Below, piece after piece: positions 36,806 to 48,812 of a stretch of 64,000 nucleotides of DNA. Each line of letters begins with the position of its first letter. The first letter of the stretch is position 1. The stretch is taken from positions 1,490,455-1,554,454 of the forward strand of contig MU006089.1 of assembly GCA_010093705.1 (NCBI GenBank), given 5' to 3'. Under the pieces are notes generated by a model. That model saw nothing but the letters and a program-made list of their open reading frames with translations. It ran no database searches and was not told where the DNA came from. The stretch comes from Patellaria atrata CBS 101060 (taxonomy: Eukaryota; Ascomycota; Dothideomycetes; Patellariales; Patellariaceae). A program made the position numbers and the translations under genes.

Positions 36806-39528
36806 ATGAACATCTCCCTCAGCGAGTGTCCGGAGCCTTTTCAGGAGGAGAGGAATTACCCCAGGACTGGAGGATGTAAGTCTAGATATTTATCTCAGTT
36901 AGCGGTGTAAATCCGTTTTGCTAATACACGCGGGTAGACATCCCAGGCAGGTATTGCGGTGCCAGCCCTATCAATAAGGATGTCATCTGCTGCTTGCCTT
37001 GCCCTATTCAGCAATGGGTGTTTCCTGACAGTACGTTCACTTCTACATTTCACACGCTTGGTTGATCTAACTGGCCTAGACTACATCACAGAGCTCAGAA
37101 TTGTTGATTGGATTGGACTTGCATCGCTATGCCTTTGTATCTTTTTGCTTCTGTCATATGCAGTGCTGCCGCCGGAGAAAAGTCATAGACATTATCTAAC
37201 AGTGGGATTGGTCATGGCCATTACATTGGTACAGGTTCGTACAAATAAGTTCCATCTTTTTCTTCTACCACATATGTACTACACGAAGGGAAACATTTTA
37301 CCGGCGACTAACTTCTACCCAGATAAGTTTCGTCATCCCACTGGCTACCGATCCGGAATTATGCACCAACGACATCACTCCGCGAGATCAATACGACTCG
37401 CTCTCCTGCGCATGGAGCGGCGCGCTCGTACTCGCCGGTGCGATAGGAATAGCAGTCTGGGCCACTCTCCGCAGTCTCTGGCTCCATCTAAGCATCGTCT
37501 GGGACGTGGAGCCGGGAAAAGTCTTCACATATTCGGCTATATCGGCCGGTGTATTCGTTCCTGCTGCCATAGTAACCGCGTGTCTCTCGGTAACGGGCGT
37601 CAGTTTCAGGATGGGTCAGGTGTGCTTCCCAAACCAAAGGCACACTTACACGACTTGGTGGGGATGGCTTTTGACGTTCGCGGGCCTGGCGTTTCTGCTA
37701 CAGGTCGGGACGGTGGTTTACGCGCTCTTCGTGTACGTGAGGTTCGTAAAACGGCAGAAAAGGGGTGGTAAGGGCTCAGGGGGTTATACTGGTCGTTCTT
37801 CTGCTGATTTCAAAGAGCTCGATGGAGATCGTGCAGCTTCCGCTTTGCGACAGGCAACTTGGAGGAAGGTGAGGCAGTTGTTCTTGATGCAATGGAGGGG
37901 TATAGCGATCACCATGTGGATCATCATCCAAACGGCGTACTTCGTAGCGACGTTCTGGGGTCAAGACGTCAAGTTTGGAAACTTTGAGAGTAATGCGCAG
38001 GATATCGCTGCGGCGCGCAAGTGGAGTATCTGTCTCATCTTGAACGGTGGAGATAAGAGACAGTGTCTGAAACTGGCGGAAGGCTTGATGATTAGCAGAG
38101 AACAGGTTCTGGGGAGTTTAGCGTTCGCTGCTGTATGTTGCCCCTATCTCCCTTATTTTCACCACACAGAAAGAACACCGGGAGACCGAGAAGCATATAC
38201 TGACGCTATTACTCTAGCTTACCGGCTTGACCGCTTTCCTCCTCCTCGCGCGTCCATCGATGTTCTCCGCCTGGTACGACCTCTTGGTAACACCCATTCA
38301 ACGCTACATCGCCCGCCGCCGCACCCGCAACTTCCTAACCTCGCTCGACAACGAGCCCGGATTTGGGGCCTTCGGCTTCGACAACGAGTTTCATCCGAGA
38401 CCCACGACTGACGCGGACAAAGACGCCTTCCTCGCCACCACCACTCTAAACAAAGGATGGCAGATCACCGCATCTAGCCATGCGACTTCTAGGGACGCCA
38501 CACCCCTACCCGAGAGCCCAAATCTCGTCCCAGTGAGTAATAAAGAGGGGACTACAACACCGGTACCGGCAAGCAGGGTTATGTCGACCGGATCTCTAGA
38601 CCTGAAGAAGGGGAAGCACCGACAGTCCGCGACGAGCGGGGCCCCGCTATTTACTCTCGAGAAGAGGGAAGGTGAAAAGGGTAGACTGGCACCGATCATC
38701 ATCGATCATGATATGGGGTGGGATCCGGAATTTCAGAGCAAGGAAGGGACGGTGGATGCCAACGCGGCGCCAGCATCAAAGGCTGCGGCGGGACAGAGGA
38801 AGCCGAGCAAAGACGGCTCAACGCAGATGACGATGCAGCAGATACAGGAGCACAGGACAGAGAAACAACTCCCACCCGCGCCGCTGGGAAGCCATCCTCC
38901 GAGTCAGGTCTGCGAGCCTCCACCTGACTTCCTCGACGCAGCAGAGGGAGCTCCTCCGCACCATACTCTCCCCTCATCCCAGACCCCCGGCACCGCGGAC
39001 CGCAAAGACAAAGACGACCCCGTCATCCACGCCCCCCGCCGCGTCTCAGAGGATTCCATGATAATCCTCCCCGCACCCCGCGATCCCACGACCCCCTCAA
39101 CCGTACCAACCCAGACGCCAGCCGATTCCAAGACCACAAGCACACAACCGCACCCGCAAACACACCTAATAGACCTCTCCTCCCTCTCCGGCTTCCTAAC
39201 CCTACCCCCCTCCCCTCCTCCGCCGCCCAAACCCCAAACCCCAACAGCCAAACTCCCGCACCCGCCGTCCCTGATGATCCCCCCGCCTAAACCGACGCCG
39301 GCAGATCACGTCAGGAGCGCGAGTCAGAGCGGGGATGACGGACCGCTCTGGCTTCGGAAAGAGGAGGAGGGCCGCACGGTGCCGGAGTGGGATTTTGGGT
39401 TCGGGTCGAAGAGGGCAAGCGGGGCGACGCAGGGACCAGGTCCGGAGGATAGGAGAGGGAGTGTTGCGAGTTTTGGTGCTGGGAGTGGGTCGAGGAGGGA
39501 GAGTGGGGGGATTGGGAAGGCGGTTTGA
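36806..39528 (+). CDS. Fungal seven-helix GPCR with long cytoplasmic tail
   Basis: Exons I infer are 36806-36875, 36938-37030, 37080-37234, 37323-38132 and 38218-39528, giving 812 residues. The ectodomain is Cys-rich (ECPEPF; YIPGRYCGAS; DVICCLPCP). Helices lie near residues 62-84, 95-115, 140-165, 174-197, 218-245, 297-318 and 368-392. WRGIAITMWIII and CLILNGGDKRQCLKL match a fungal receptor class often called MG00532-like or GprM-like (secretin-like). The ~420-residue tail is Pro/Ser/Thr-rich, with no domain. Ligand unknown. There is no cleavable signal peptide, so the N-terminus is short or an upstream exon was missed. The stop lies 48 bases before an assembly gap. Class is likely; subtype is inference. 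Confidence 0.82.
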
Positions 39529-40065
39529 GGTTTGAGGGTTCAGGTGACGACAACGAGAGGGATTTTTTTTTTTTTTNNNNNNNNNNNNNNNNNNNNNNNN
39601 NNNNNNNNNNNNNNNNNNNNNNNNNNNNNNNNNNNNNNNNNNNNNNNNNNNNNNNNNNNNNNNNNNNNNNNNNNNNTTTTGGCTTTTGCATATAGATCTG
39701 TTAGGTTGGGGTTACGAGGGGGTGATGTAGAGACGTCTTCATGCGTATCATGCTGTTTTGATACCTTGGTCTGAACGATTAGGATACGGCCTTTTCTCAT
39801 TCTTAATAGAGCGTAACGGATACAATGTCCCAACCTGATAAGCATAGTCAATGCTTCCTTACGGATAATCCGTCCTCATCACTTTAAAGGAACCGATATC
39901 CATATCCATCGACCTCAGGAACCGATTCGAAACCGCAGCCCTATGTAAACCCACCTAATGGATAAAAAAGCACACGGCACCTAAATAAAAGTGACTAACC
40001 TCACGTCCCACCCCGCTACGTAAAAAACACTAACGCTCCCTCTACGCAAACATACAAATCACGCA
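39529..40065. other. Intergenic with assembly gap
   Basis: No gene visible. The region holds a poly-T run of about 14 bases (39563-39576) running directly into the N gap, then unremarkable sequence up to the RSC7 3' end. Confidence 0.5.
39577..39676. other. Assembly gap (100 N)
   Basis: Exactly 100 N, the usual placeholder for a gap of unknown size. The left edge is a poly-T homopolymer, so a sequencing or assembly break in a low-complexity tract is the simplest cause. Missing sequence could be larger. Confidence 0.95.
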
Positions 40066-40278
40066 CTACCCTCCCACACGCCGCTCAGGAGCCGGATCAG
40101 ACGTTGTGTGAGTAATCCAGTCCCCCGCCCTATACACCCCGGGCCGATGGGGATCCGGTTCTTCACTCGGGTTGGTTAGTACCAAAGCTCCTTTCGCGCT
40201 CGGACCGGTCGGCGCCTGGAATTCTTGCTGCTGCTGACGCAACGGTGGTTTCCCTCGTACAGGCACGACATCCACTCC
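40066..40278 (-). other. Possible alternative last exon of RSC7
   Basis: An open frame of 71 codons including the stop starts directly after a strong acceptor (pyrimidine tract then CTAG at 40279-40282, minus strand; TTAAC branch-like site upstream). It reads GVDVVPVRGKPPLRQQQQ and ends PAPERRVGG. A GTATGT donor at 40374 would make a 96-base intron, but it lies after the stop at 40429. A weak GTTTGA donor at 40434 would join the frame in phase and bypass that stop, extending RSC7 by about 69 residues. Either a 3' UTR intron or an alternative C-terminus. Confidence 0.45.
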
Positions 40279-40428
40279 CTAGAGGAAAGAAAAAGAATTG
40301 TTAATACAACCAAAAATAAATAAATCAAAGGAAATAGCAAGCGTGGTTCGGGTAAATTCCGACGCTAAACATACCAATACGCAAGGAAAAGGGGAAATAG
40401 TGCGTGGAGAGGGACAGGGAGGATTCTC

Positions 40429-42157
40429 TCAAACCGGGACACCCGTAAACCCGATCTTCAGTCTCGCCCTATGCCCGTCGCTCTTCTCGGTGCCCCAAGA
40501 CGACCTCCATTCCCGCTGTAGCTTCCGCGCCTCGTCGAACGCTTTACGGCACTCGGGCGGAAGCTCTGCGATCACCTCGTCTGTGACATCTGCGAGGGTG
40601 GGGACGCCGGTAGCATCGGGGCCTGGGAGACCCAGCCCGGATAGGGGTGCGGAGAGCAGATGAGTGTCTGTGACGAGGAAGTTGCGGGCGACGACTGGTG
40701 GAACGGGGTCAAAAAAGGAAGCCGGGGTGGTGGTGGGGATGGTAGAAGTAGATTCTTCCATATCCAGATCGATGACACCATTTGTGGAGGCATGCGTTGT
40801 GCCGTTGGTGAGGCGGCGTCTTTTTGAAGGAGATTCGGGACATGAGGATTCGGGTGCTGGGCAAACTTCTTCCCATTTGGCGTGTGTCGGTTGCATGTGT
40901 GCCGGGTGGTGCATAAGGTTTGTGTGGGGCTCGTATACGCCTTCGAGGACGGCGCGGCGGGCTGACGTAAGGGTTGAATTGAAGCGGCTGTGATGATGTT
41001 AGTTTTTGCACAGGTATAGGAAGAGAAAGTTTTCAACGAACCTGGAAGCACGGGCATGTTCAATTTGCCAGTTCGCAGAGGTGATTGCAACTTTTCTCTT
41101 GCCCGGTATGATTTTACCATTAGCAGTTGGGACGGTGGGCCCACTGGTATGATAGACAGCACTGGCGCCGTGCCACGCGACATATTGGTTCTTGTTGTAA
41201 GGTTCACCTGGGGCGGGTAACCGGTCGTGTGGATCTGCGAGTTCCCCCTCGACGTATGATTCCCTAGCTTTTGCAGTGTAGTAGTCGTCGATAACTCTCT
41301 TTCCTCCCACGATGATCTTGGCTCCAAATTCTCGGAACACGGATCGAGCAGTGACCACACCAATCGCACGACCCTTGTATGAGTGAGGAATGATCTCTCG
41401 GTCGATCAAGTCGCGTTTCTCAACGTCGTCGATGATAATCTTATAGAGCTGCAAATGTTTCGTGAAGAAGAGATAGCTGTCGCGGAATCCAGTACAACGT
41501 GCAGGCTCAGTCGACAACATATATTTCCGCTGTCCGCGCCCGAGAATGGTGAAGACACGAACGCGGTATTCTCTGCCGCCGAGTAAATTACCCAGTTTAT
41601 CAACCTTTTGCTCGCCTTCTGGGTCTTCCGCCAAGGCAACTTCATCATCAATAACTTCCATAGTGTTACCCTCCTTGTCTATGGGGACCCTCGTGACGAA
41701 AGATGGACCCCCTCTCGGTTTCCCTCTAAACCCACCTCTTCCACGTCCACGTCCTCGTCTTGGTGTGCCTCTGTCAGAGGCATCGTCATTGCGGTCAGGC
41801 GTATCCCATCCTGGAGGTCGATTCTTAGGCGGCCGACCTAACCGTTTCTTGCGTGGAATCTCTTGAACGACTGGTGGTGATGACGGTGGATCTTCCTCCT
41901 CCTGTTCTGCTTCTACGGCGCTCGCAGCATCTTCTTCTTCCTCATCCTGTTCTTGAGGAGTCTCTGCGCGCGATTCGTGGCCTTCGGTGTGCTCATCGTC
42001 TGATGTGATGGCTAGGGGAGTAGAGTTTCCTAATGCACCTGAACTTAGCTCCATGTTCTACGAGCTCCCAAAAACGGTTGTAGTTGAGGGAGACATGAGA
42101 AGGAGGATGCGTACTCAAAGCTGTAACAGCTGCAGCTGCTGCGCGTCGACGAGGCAT
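40429..42157 (-). CDS. RSC7: Chromatin-remodelling complex subunit RSC7/NPL6
   Basis: Member of the CRC_subunit family found in RSC/SWI-SNF ATP-dependent remodellers in the nucleus. Minus-strand exons I infer are 42157-42115, 42038-41042 and 40987-40429, giving 532 residues. The start MPRRRAAAAAVTALS joins by a 76-base intron to an acidic segment and an AT-hook-like KKRLGRPPKNRPPGW. A Gly/Arg-rich patch follows (GRGRGRGGFRG). The conserved domain begins at GGREYRVRVFTILGRGQRKYML and includes YLFFTKHLQLYKII, HSYKGRAIGVVTARSVFREFGA, and after splicing SRFNSTLTSARRAVLEGVYEPHTN. An ATG at 42054 is an alternative start. The 3' end may be longer, as given in the separate entry for 40066-40278. Confidence 0.88.
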
Positions 42158-43023
42158 GATTCGCGCTTTCCGTGATGTTTGTTGATAAGAATGGTTGTTA
42201 AGACGGAAAGGTAAGGTATCTTTGGGTTGACGTCGCGAGTTAGGGAGTTTGCTCGTGAATCTTCCATTGTTCCCTTGCGGCTCCTTGCGGCTCCCCTTGC
42301 CCGAAACGCGATTTATCCCACATCTTCTACGCCAAGATTAACTAACTACTTCTCGCTAGCTGATAACGTGACAGCCTATATCATATCACGTGCGATATCA
42401 ATATTCACGTGCTCGCTACCTACCTTCCCTTTATTTCCTTTGTTCATCAAATGCTTCGTCAACAACTTGCCCGTCTTCTCCCGATTCTTTTTTCTTACCG
42501 ACTCTCGGCTTGCATACAACACATTTTCTCATTCAGCCTGATAACAAGAGAATATAGGAAAAGGTACTGGTACGGTACATCTCGCATAATCAGCTATCAT
42601 CTTTCAGCCATTGTCGCCATGTAGACTGGCACAACAGCTCGCCACATTCCGATCAATACGAAGGACGTGTACGCTTCGTACTCAACCTCAGATCCCTCTC
42701 GTGTAAGGTTGATATTGCTTGCAAGGCCTAAGGTATCGTTCGCCTATGCACCACCGTCTTTCTGCTCTTACCCGCGTCTATCGCACTTTCTAACCCTTGG
42801 ATATCCACTCTTGTTCGCCAGTCGCGGTAGGGAAAGGGATAGTAAGTAGTTAAGGTGCAACACCAGTCCTGACATATCTATCTAGCTTACCGAATATCGA
42901 CCCTTTGATGTTCGGAATATTACCTTCAAACGTCAAGTCAAACAGGCATTTGAACATTGGGGGCAGACTCTTATGTTTCATGGCTGACTGGAAGGCTACG
43001 TCGATTCCTGGGACATGAAAGTC

Positions 43024-43087
43024 TCAGTCAGCACTCAGCAATCAGCACTTAGCAATCAGCACTCAGCGTTCAGCAGGCAGATCAGCT
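43024..43087. repeat. Short imperfect tandem repeat, ~14 bp unit
   Basis: About four copies of a unit like TCAGCAATCAGCAC, itself built of TCAGCA words. Intergenic. Likely a minisatellite. Confidence 0.7.
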
Positions 43088-44390
43088 TAGCATCTTCTTT
43101 TGAGTATTAACTACTGTAAACTGTACCGAGTAGTTGGTCTAGACGGGAGCTTTCTTTCTGCCAAGGGAGTCATCTGGTCGATTTACTAGTAGCTCGCTAA
43201 TTGGGATATCTGTTTTTTTCAGGTTACTATCCGAATTTTCTCTACATGTGATGTCTCTGTAATTGCTAGACCCTGGTTCGCAGTGCGCTTGTAAGTGAAA
43301 TCCAACGTCTCCCGCCATAACCTCGCCACCGAAGTGTGACTGGCAAGAGACATTCATCTTCAATGTGATGGATCATAAAGTCATGCGAAGGTCTTGAAGA
43401 CTGAAGACTGGCATAGAGCCTTTGATAGGCAGATAAGACATTCAAGGTGTTAAGGTAAAGCCTTGTTTCAACTGAACGGATTATTGAATATGTGTGCTTG
43501 CACAGGGCTGGTGAAAGATCCACCTTGGACCCAAGAGATCGTCACGGAATTCATTCTCTTCCAGCTCGGGCAGCTCAATGACCCCAAAGGGGGAAATATG
43601 CTGTGGCACTGTTCGAATGCAGTTCCATCGCTGTGGCCGGTGCTGCTGTTGAGTGGACCTTGGACGAATGAGAAATGGAAGGGCGGTGAATTTGATACAT
43701 CGGGCGCTGCAATGCTCCGCTGAGTTGTTAGTCGTTGTGCCAGTTAATATGTCAATGAAAGAGACATATCACCTCCTTGACTCTTTTCTTGGTGAAACTG
43801 AAATTTACAATGACCATAAATTCGCCGAGCAATAGCGGTGTTGTGGCTATTGTCATTAGAAAAAGCCCCTATTGAGTGGCAAGTGAATAGAAGTACCTTT
43901 CAGAACAAGTTCTATTTGGGACATCAGCGCCTGCCTTCATTCACTTCACCTGTGACCCGAACGCAAAAGTGAGTCAAACTGGACAAAAGTGACTTGCACC
44001 TTTTGAAGCGCCTGAGGAGGCTGGGAGCGTTTTTTCTTTTCTCTCGTTGGATCTTCTTTTCGCAAAGGCGCTTTCATGTGCGTTCCAACAAACCAACTAC
44101 AACGAAAATCCACTAACTCCGTATTCAATCCCTTTCTTCTTATTTCTTCACATACCTCTTAACACCTCATTCGCTACGACTCAGCTATTTTCTCCATACG
44201 CTTGCCTCGCAGGACGAAAGGCAGCTCTAAGTTCAAGGAAAAGAGTTGTTAGAAGCGCTCTAACAGGAGGCTGTCAAATCTGGCGAAGGCGAGTAGGCTG
44301 ACCGAGGGAAGCACTTCAAGTCCTCAACAGGTTAAACAGGAGAAGCCAAGGTGCAATTTTAACCAAGGACCAGACCTGAGTGAGAACAAG

Positions 44391-44438
44391 ACTACAGGAC
44401 TATAGGACTACAGGACTACAGGACTACAGGACTACAGG
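44391..44438. repeat. Tandem repeat ACTACAGG x6
   Basis: Six head-to-tail copies of ACTACAGG; the second copy reads ACTATAGG. It ends 19 bases before the SCH9 ATG, so it is almost certainly in the 5' leader, where copy-number change could alter translation. Confidence 0.9.
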
Positions 44439-44457
44439 ATTACCCGGGTCTTCTTGA

Positions 44458-47400
44458 ATGATGACGCGAACGACGCACACAACAGACGCCGCCGCCGCCG
44501 CCGCCGCTGCTCAAATGGCAGCAGCACAGACTTCTACACCTACTGCCACCCAACTGACCCAACAACCGACTCCTTCAAGTTCTCCTTCACCTTCAAGTAC
44601 CTCTCCCCAACGACCATCCACCGCCGACGCCAACGCATACTCGCAAAACGCATCAAAATCCTCATTATCCTCTCCGGCCCGAAACTATCACAGGAAAAGC
44701 GTGTCTGATGCCCGGCGTGAGCCATCCGCCGTTGCATTGGCTGCAAATCCTCTCCCCGCACCGTCCATAAGGAACCTTCTACTTACCTCTCGCAAATCGT
44801 CCAGCGCGGTACCAACTCTATCCTCGACCTCTGCAGTATCGTCTGGTGCAGCAACACCAAGAATACAATCTTCTCTAGCAAACATGGACGGCGTCAACGC
44901 GCACACCGCTGCAGACCTGTTGAGGCAAGCGATCCTACAAAGGTGAGTGACGTCGCTTCGGCATCCGTACCCTTACGATTACGAGCCCTGTCCGCTTCGA
45001 TGCAGCAAATGTACCGCAAGTTTTAATAATGTACCCGATTGCGTTTGGGAGCCCTTGGAACTTTTCCGGAACGTTAGGAAAAGATCTCACTTACATCCCA
45101 GCATGTACCCACCGTGTGCTTCTCGCTTGTCACGCTTTCTGATTGCATCCAATCTCTCTACACGTTACATCAATTACCCTCCAAATAGCCTTACCCGCAT
45201 CACAATCAAAATTTATCTGCCCTATAAGCCGCAAACTCTCCTTAATCCCTCATCTCAATCTCTACCCTAATCTTCCTTTTCTTCATTGATGGCAATTGCT
45301 CGTTCATCATCACGATGATTTTTATGACCTTAACTAATGTCTTCACGCCTTATAGACCTCACGACGACGATGGACACGATCAGATCGGCTCGAATAGCTC
45401 TACTCCCCCAGGCGCTGCCACCCCTCGACCCGATCTAGTAGACAAACGATTACCAGGCATAATAAACACTTATTTTGGCCAGGTTCGTGATTCTCTTCTC
45501 TCGCTGTCAAAGCCCGGAGTTAGCACAAGTCTTCCTCCTGTTGCCACTGCTGCGCCGAGGGGCGAACAGCAATGGCCTGAGCATCGTCCCGAACCTCTGC
45601 CTACTGCACCTAGCTCCCCCAGAGAAGTATCCAGAGACGATGAGTCACTACCTTCCTTATCTAGCCTGAAGCTAGAGCATACAACACCACTTTCATCTAA
45701 GCATTTCTCCTTGCCAACTCCTCCGACTTCTTCAGCCTCTTCGATGCGCAGTGTAGACAGGGCAGCAAATGACACAGGTAAAAGCGGATTAACATCTTCT
45801 GGTTCGCCCTCGTTGCAAACCAGGGATGCATCCGTAGAGACGTCTCCCAGCAGACGTAGACATACATTTGCCGTCTCAAGTCCCCTTTCTAGCATCATCA
45901 CAGCTTCCTCAGTTTCAGCTGCACATCTCTCAAGTCCCGCCACCCATCACTCTTTGACTCCTGAAATCACTTCTCTTGTCTCCGGTCATACCACGAGTTC
46001 ACAGTCGAGCAATGGGAACCAGAGGCTAACTGGAAGCGTGGCCTCACCGCCACGTCCTCAGAATACTCCTCCTCAGACCCCAAGAACTCGATCGCAAGAA
46101 GGGAATCAACGTGTGTCGACTCCATCGAATGCGGAAACCCGTCGAAGATCCGGAGATTCTACTCGACCCCCAGTGGGTGCGCCAAAAGGCAAACTGTCCG
46201 TCACCATTATCGAAGCGCGAGGTTTAAAGCCGAGTGTCGAACCGTACGTAGTCTGTCAATTTCAATGGGCACAATGGGTGTCGGGCGGTCCGCGGAGGGG
46301 TTCAAATTCTGGCAATAATCGTGGAGGAGAGACATCCAGGCGTACCGAGAACGACTTGGGCAGGCCAATGGCCATTCCAATGAGGAGCAGACAAAGCAGT
46401 CACACAGGTATCAGTTCGGATCCAGCTCAATCGGGTAATGCGACCAAGATCACAAGTCCCAAGTGGGAGCACGACGCGGTCTTGTAAGATTTACGATATC
46501 CAACTTCATGCAGTATCAATTACTAACGTGGTTATAGCGATGTTGTTGGCGAACACGCAGAGATAGATTGTTCGGTCTATGACCGATCAGATGCTTTCTT
46601 AGGTCACGTACGATTTTGTCCCGCTCTCGTAGAGTACGATAGACCCTATGAAAATTGGTTTACGCTTGAATCAAGAGATGGCGAGGAAGATCGCGTTACT
46701 GGAGATATCCATCTCCGGATCAGTTTCCAAAAGACGGACAAGAAGCACTACGGCCCGGAGGACTTCCAAATCTTAAAATTGATCGGTAAAGGTACATTTG
46801 GACAAGTATTCCAAGTACGAAAGAAGGATACCGGTCGAATCTATGCAATGAAGGTGCTCTCTAAGAAGGTCATCATCCAGAAGAAAGAAATTGCGCACAC
46901 GCTTGGCGAACGGAACATCCTTGTACGAACTGCGACAACAGATTCTCCATTCATTGTCGGACTCAAGTTTTCTTTCCAGACTGCCACGGATCTCTACTTG
47001 GTTACAGATTACATGTCTGGTGGCGAGCTATTCTGGCACTTGCAAAAAGAGGGACGTTTCAATGAAAACCGAGCCAAGTTCTACATCGCCGAGCTGATCC
47101 TCGCACTCCAACATCTCCACCAGAATGATATCGTCTACCGGGATCTCAAACCAGAGAACATTCTATTAGACGCGAATGGACATATTGCTCTATGCGATTT
47201 TGGTCTTTCCAAAGCCAATTTGACAGAAGGCGACACGACGAACACCTTCTGCGGAACAACCGAGTACCTTGCTCCGGAAGTGCTTCTCGATGAGCAGGGC
47301 TATACGAAGATGGTGGACTTCTGGTCGCTTGGTGTGCTCGTATTCGAAATGTGCTGCGGCTGGAGCCCATTTTACGCCGAGGACACACAGCAGATGTATA

Positions 47401-47978
47401 AGAATATCGCATTCGGCAAAGTGCGATTTCCCCGGGACGCTCTCAGCACTGAAGGCCGTAATTTCGTAAAGGGTCTACTCAATCGTAATCCCAAGCACCG
47501 TCTGGGTGCAACAAACGATGCTGAGGAACTCAAGGCGCATCCTTTCTTCAATGATATCGATTGGGATGCGCTCATGAAGAAGAACCTCGTTCCACCGTTC
47601 AAACCAAAGTTGAAGTCTGAACTCGACACCTCCAACTTTGATCCGGAATTCACCAACGCTCTCAATGGTGCTTCGTCGCTTAATGCTCGCGCTGCTGCAC
47701 TCGCCTCAGGCGTGAACCCAGCATCAACTCCGCTGTCACCTACTGTGCAGGCAAACTTCAAAGGATTCACATATGTGGATGAGAGTTATGTGGATAGACA
47801 ATTCAGGGATCGACGCGGTGACGATGACGAGCAGATGGGCGATGATCATGAAGATGATGATGCCGATTGGGAGAAAGATTTCAAAAGTCCGAGCCGAGGG
47901 GATAGAATGAGCGGTGTTATGATCAGCCATCACGACGCTGATGATACCATCTTCAACCACGGCCAATTTGACGTCTGA
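44458..47978 (+). CDS. SCH9: AGC protein kinase SCH9 (C2 + kinase)
   Basis: Nutrient-responsive kinase, S6K/Akt-like, a main TORC1 effector in yeast. Exons are 44458-44942, 45356-46483 and 46538-47978, giving 1017 residues. The N-terminus has an Ala run (GCC repeats near 44487). A C2 domain starts near residue 440 (GKLSVTIIEARGLKPS) and is interrupted by a Ser/Gly/Asn-rich insert. The kinase domain spans about 613-871: LIGKGTFGQVFQV, YAMKVLSKK, VYRDLKPENILLD, LCDFGLSKAN and the activation loop TFCGTTEYLAPE. Regulatory sites are visible: turn motif STPLSPT and hydrophobic motif FKGFTYVDES. Intron 2 has a perfect TACTAAC branch site (46521-46527); intron 1 is long (413 bp). The start could be either ATG at 44458 or 44461. 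Confidence 0.96.
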
Positions 47979-48812
47979 GGAGGAATTTTACTCCATTTCT
48001 GCAGAATATTACCACAGCAAAAAAGTTCTAGCTCTCCTCTACACATGTACATACGCTGCGACTGTTAGTCGACAGCCAAAGAAGCAAATACTAGCGAACA
48101 GGACATATCCAACAAAAGATCACGACTGCATCATTTTCAGATACCCTCAGGTCAATGTAGACCTCATTCATCCCGGGCTCGTCCCTTTATCTAATTGAAA
48201 AGTTTCGCAGATGGTTTGGTAACGACCCTCAGAACGCTCTCGAACTCGCAGAAATGGCAAAGTTGTGGACGAAATTCTGCTCGGGTGATGAATCCAGCCA
48301 TCCCATTTTCTTCATATTTTCTCATTGGTCTTGTTGGACATTGCATCAAGCAGATTACGGCATCATGAGGCGTATTCCGGTTCTCGTCTTGCTGTTTATA
48401 TCTGTTAATATTGCGTAGGTTACTCTCATCGTATCATGATACCGGACCTCCGACAAGGGTGGCTACCCTTCGTCTCATGCGTCCGACAAATTACGTAGTC
48501 TCAATCTGTAAAACGATTCATTTGAACATATTCCTTCTCCTTTTCTATTTCACTTACACCAACAGGTTGCTCTTCAGGTCCCTTTCTCCTCTCGGTAATC
48601 TATCTGGGGATGAACCTCGGCATTGAATCTCGGGTTTCCCAGAGCTCACCCAAGCTCCCCGCAACTTCTAATAAGGTAACAATCATAGAAATACAACGTC
48701 AACTTTGTCTATCAATTGATCTAAGAGTCTCCCACTACGAGGACCTAGCCTGATCTCACGCCTCAATTCTCCATCCTTCCAGGTTTCATCCCACCAGTTC
48801 AACAGCCAAAGC
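47979..48812. other. Intergenic, SCH9 3' end and hydratase promoter
   Basis: No gene recognised. An open frame continues a little after the SCH9 stop in another phase without any domain. Confidence 0.5.

Larger units (their letters stand above)
42158..44457. other. Divergent intergenic region, RSC7 / SCH9
   Basis: 2.3 kb without a recognisable gene. It contains a 14-bp imperfect tandem repeat (43024-43087), and in its last part the likely SCH9 leader with an 8-bp tandem repeat (44391-44438). An open frame at 43463-43723 shows no domain. Confidence 0.45.

Noticed and set aside
39917-39940. tRNA-like B-box (TTCGAA) on the minus strand
   Set aside because: The flanks do not form a T-stem and no A-box or acceptor stem could be found.
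43463-43723. 86-codon open frame between RSC7 and SCH9
   Set aside because: No domain, no promoter signals and no neighbouring exons in phase.
44943-45355. Search for a snoRNA in the long SCH9 intron 1
   Set aside because: A C-box-like CGATGATT is present near the 3' end, but no box D or closing stem follows it.
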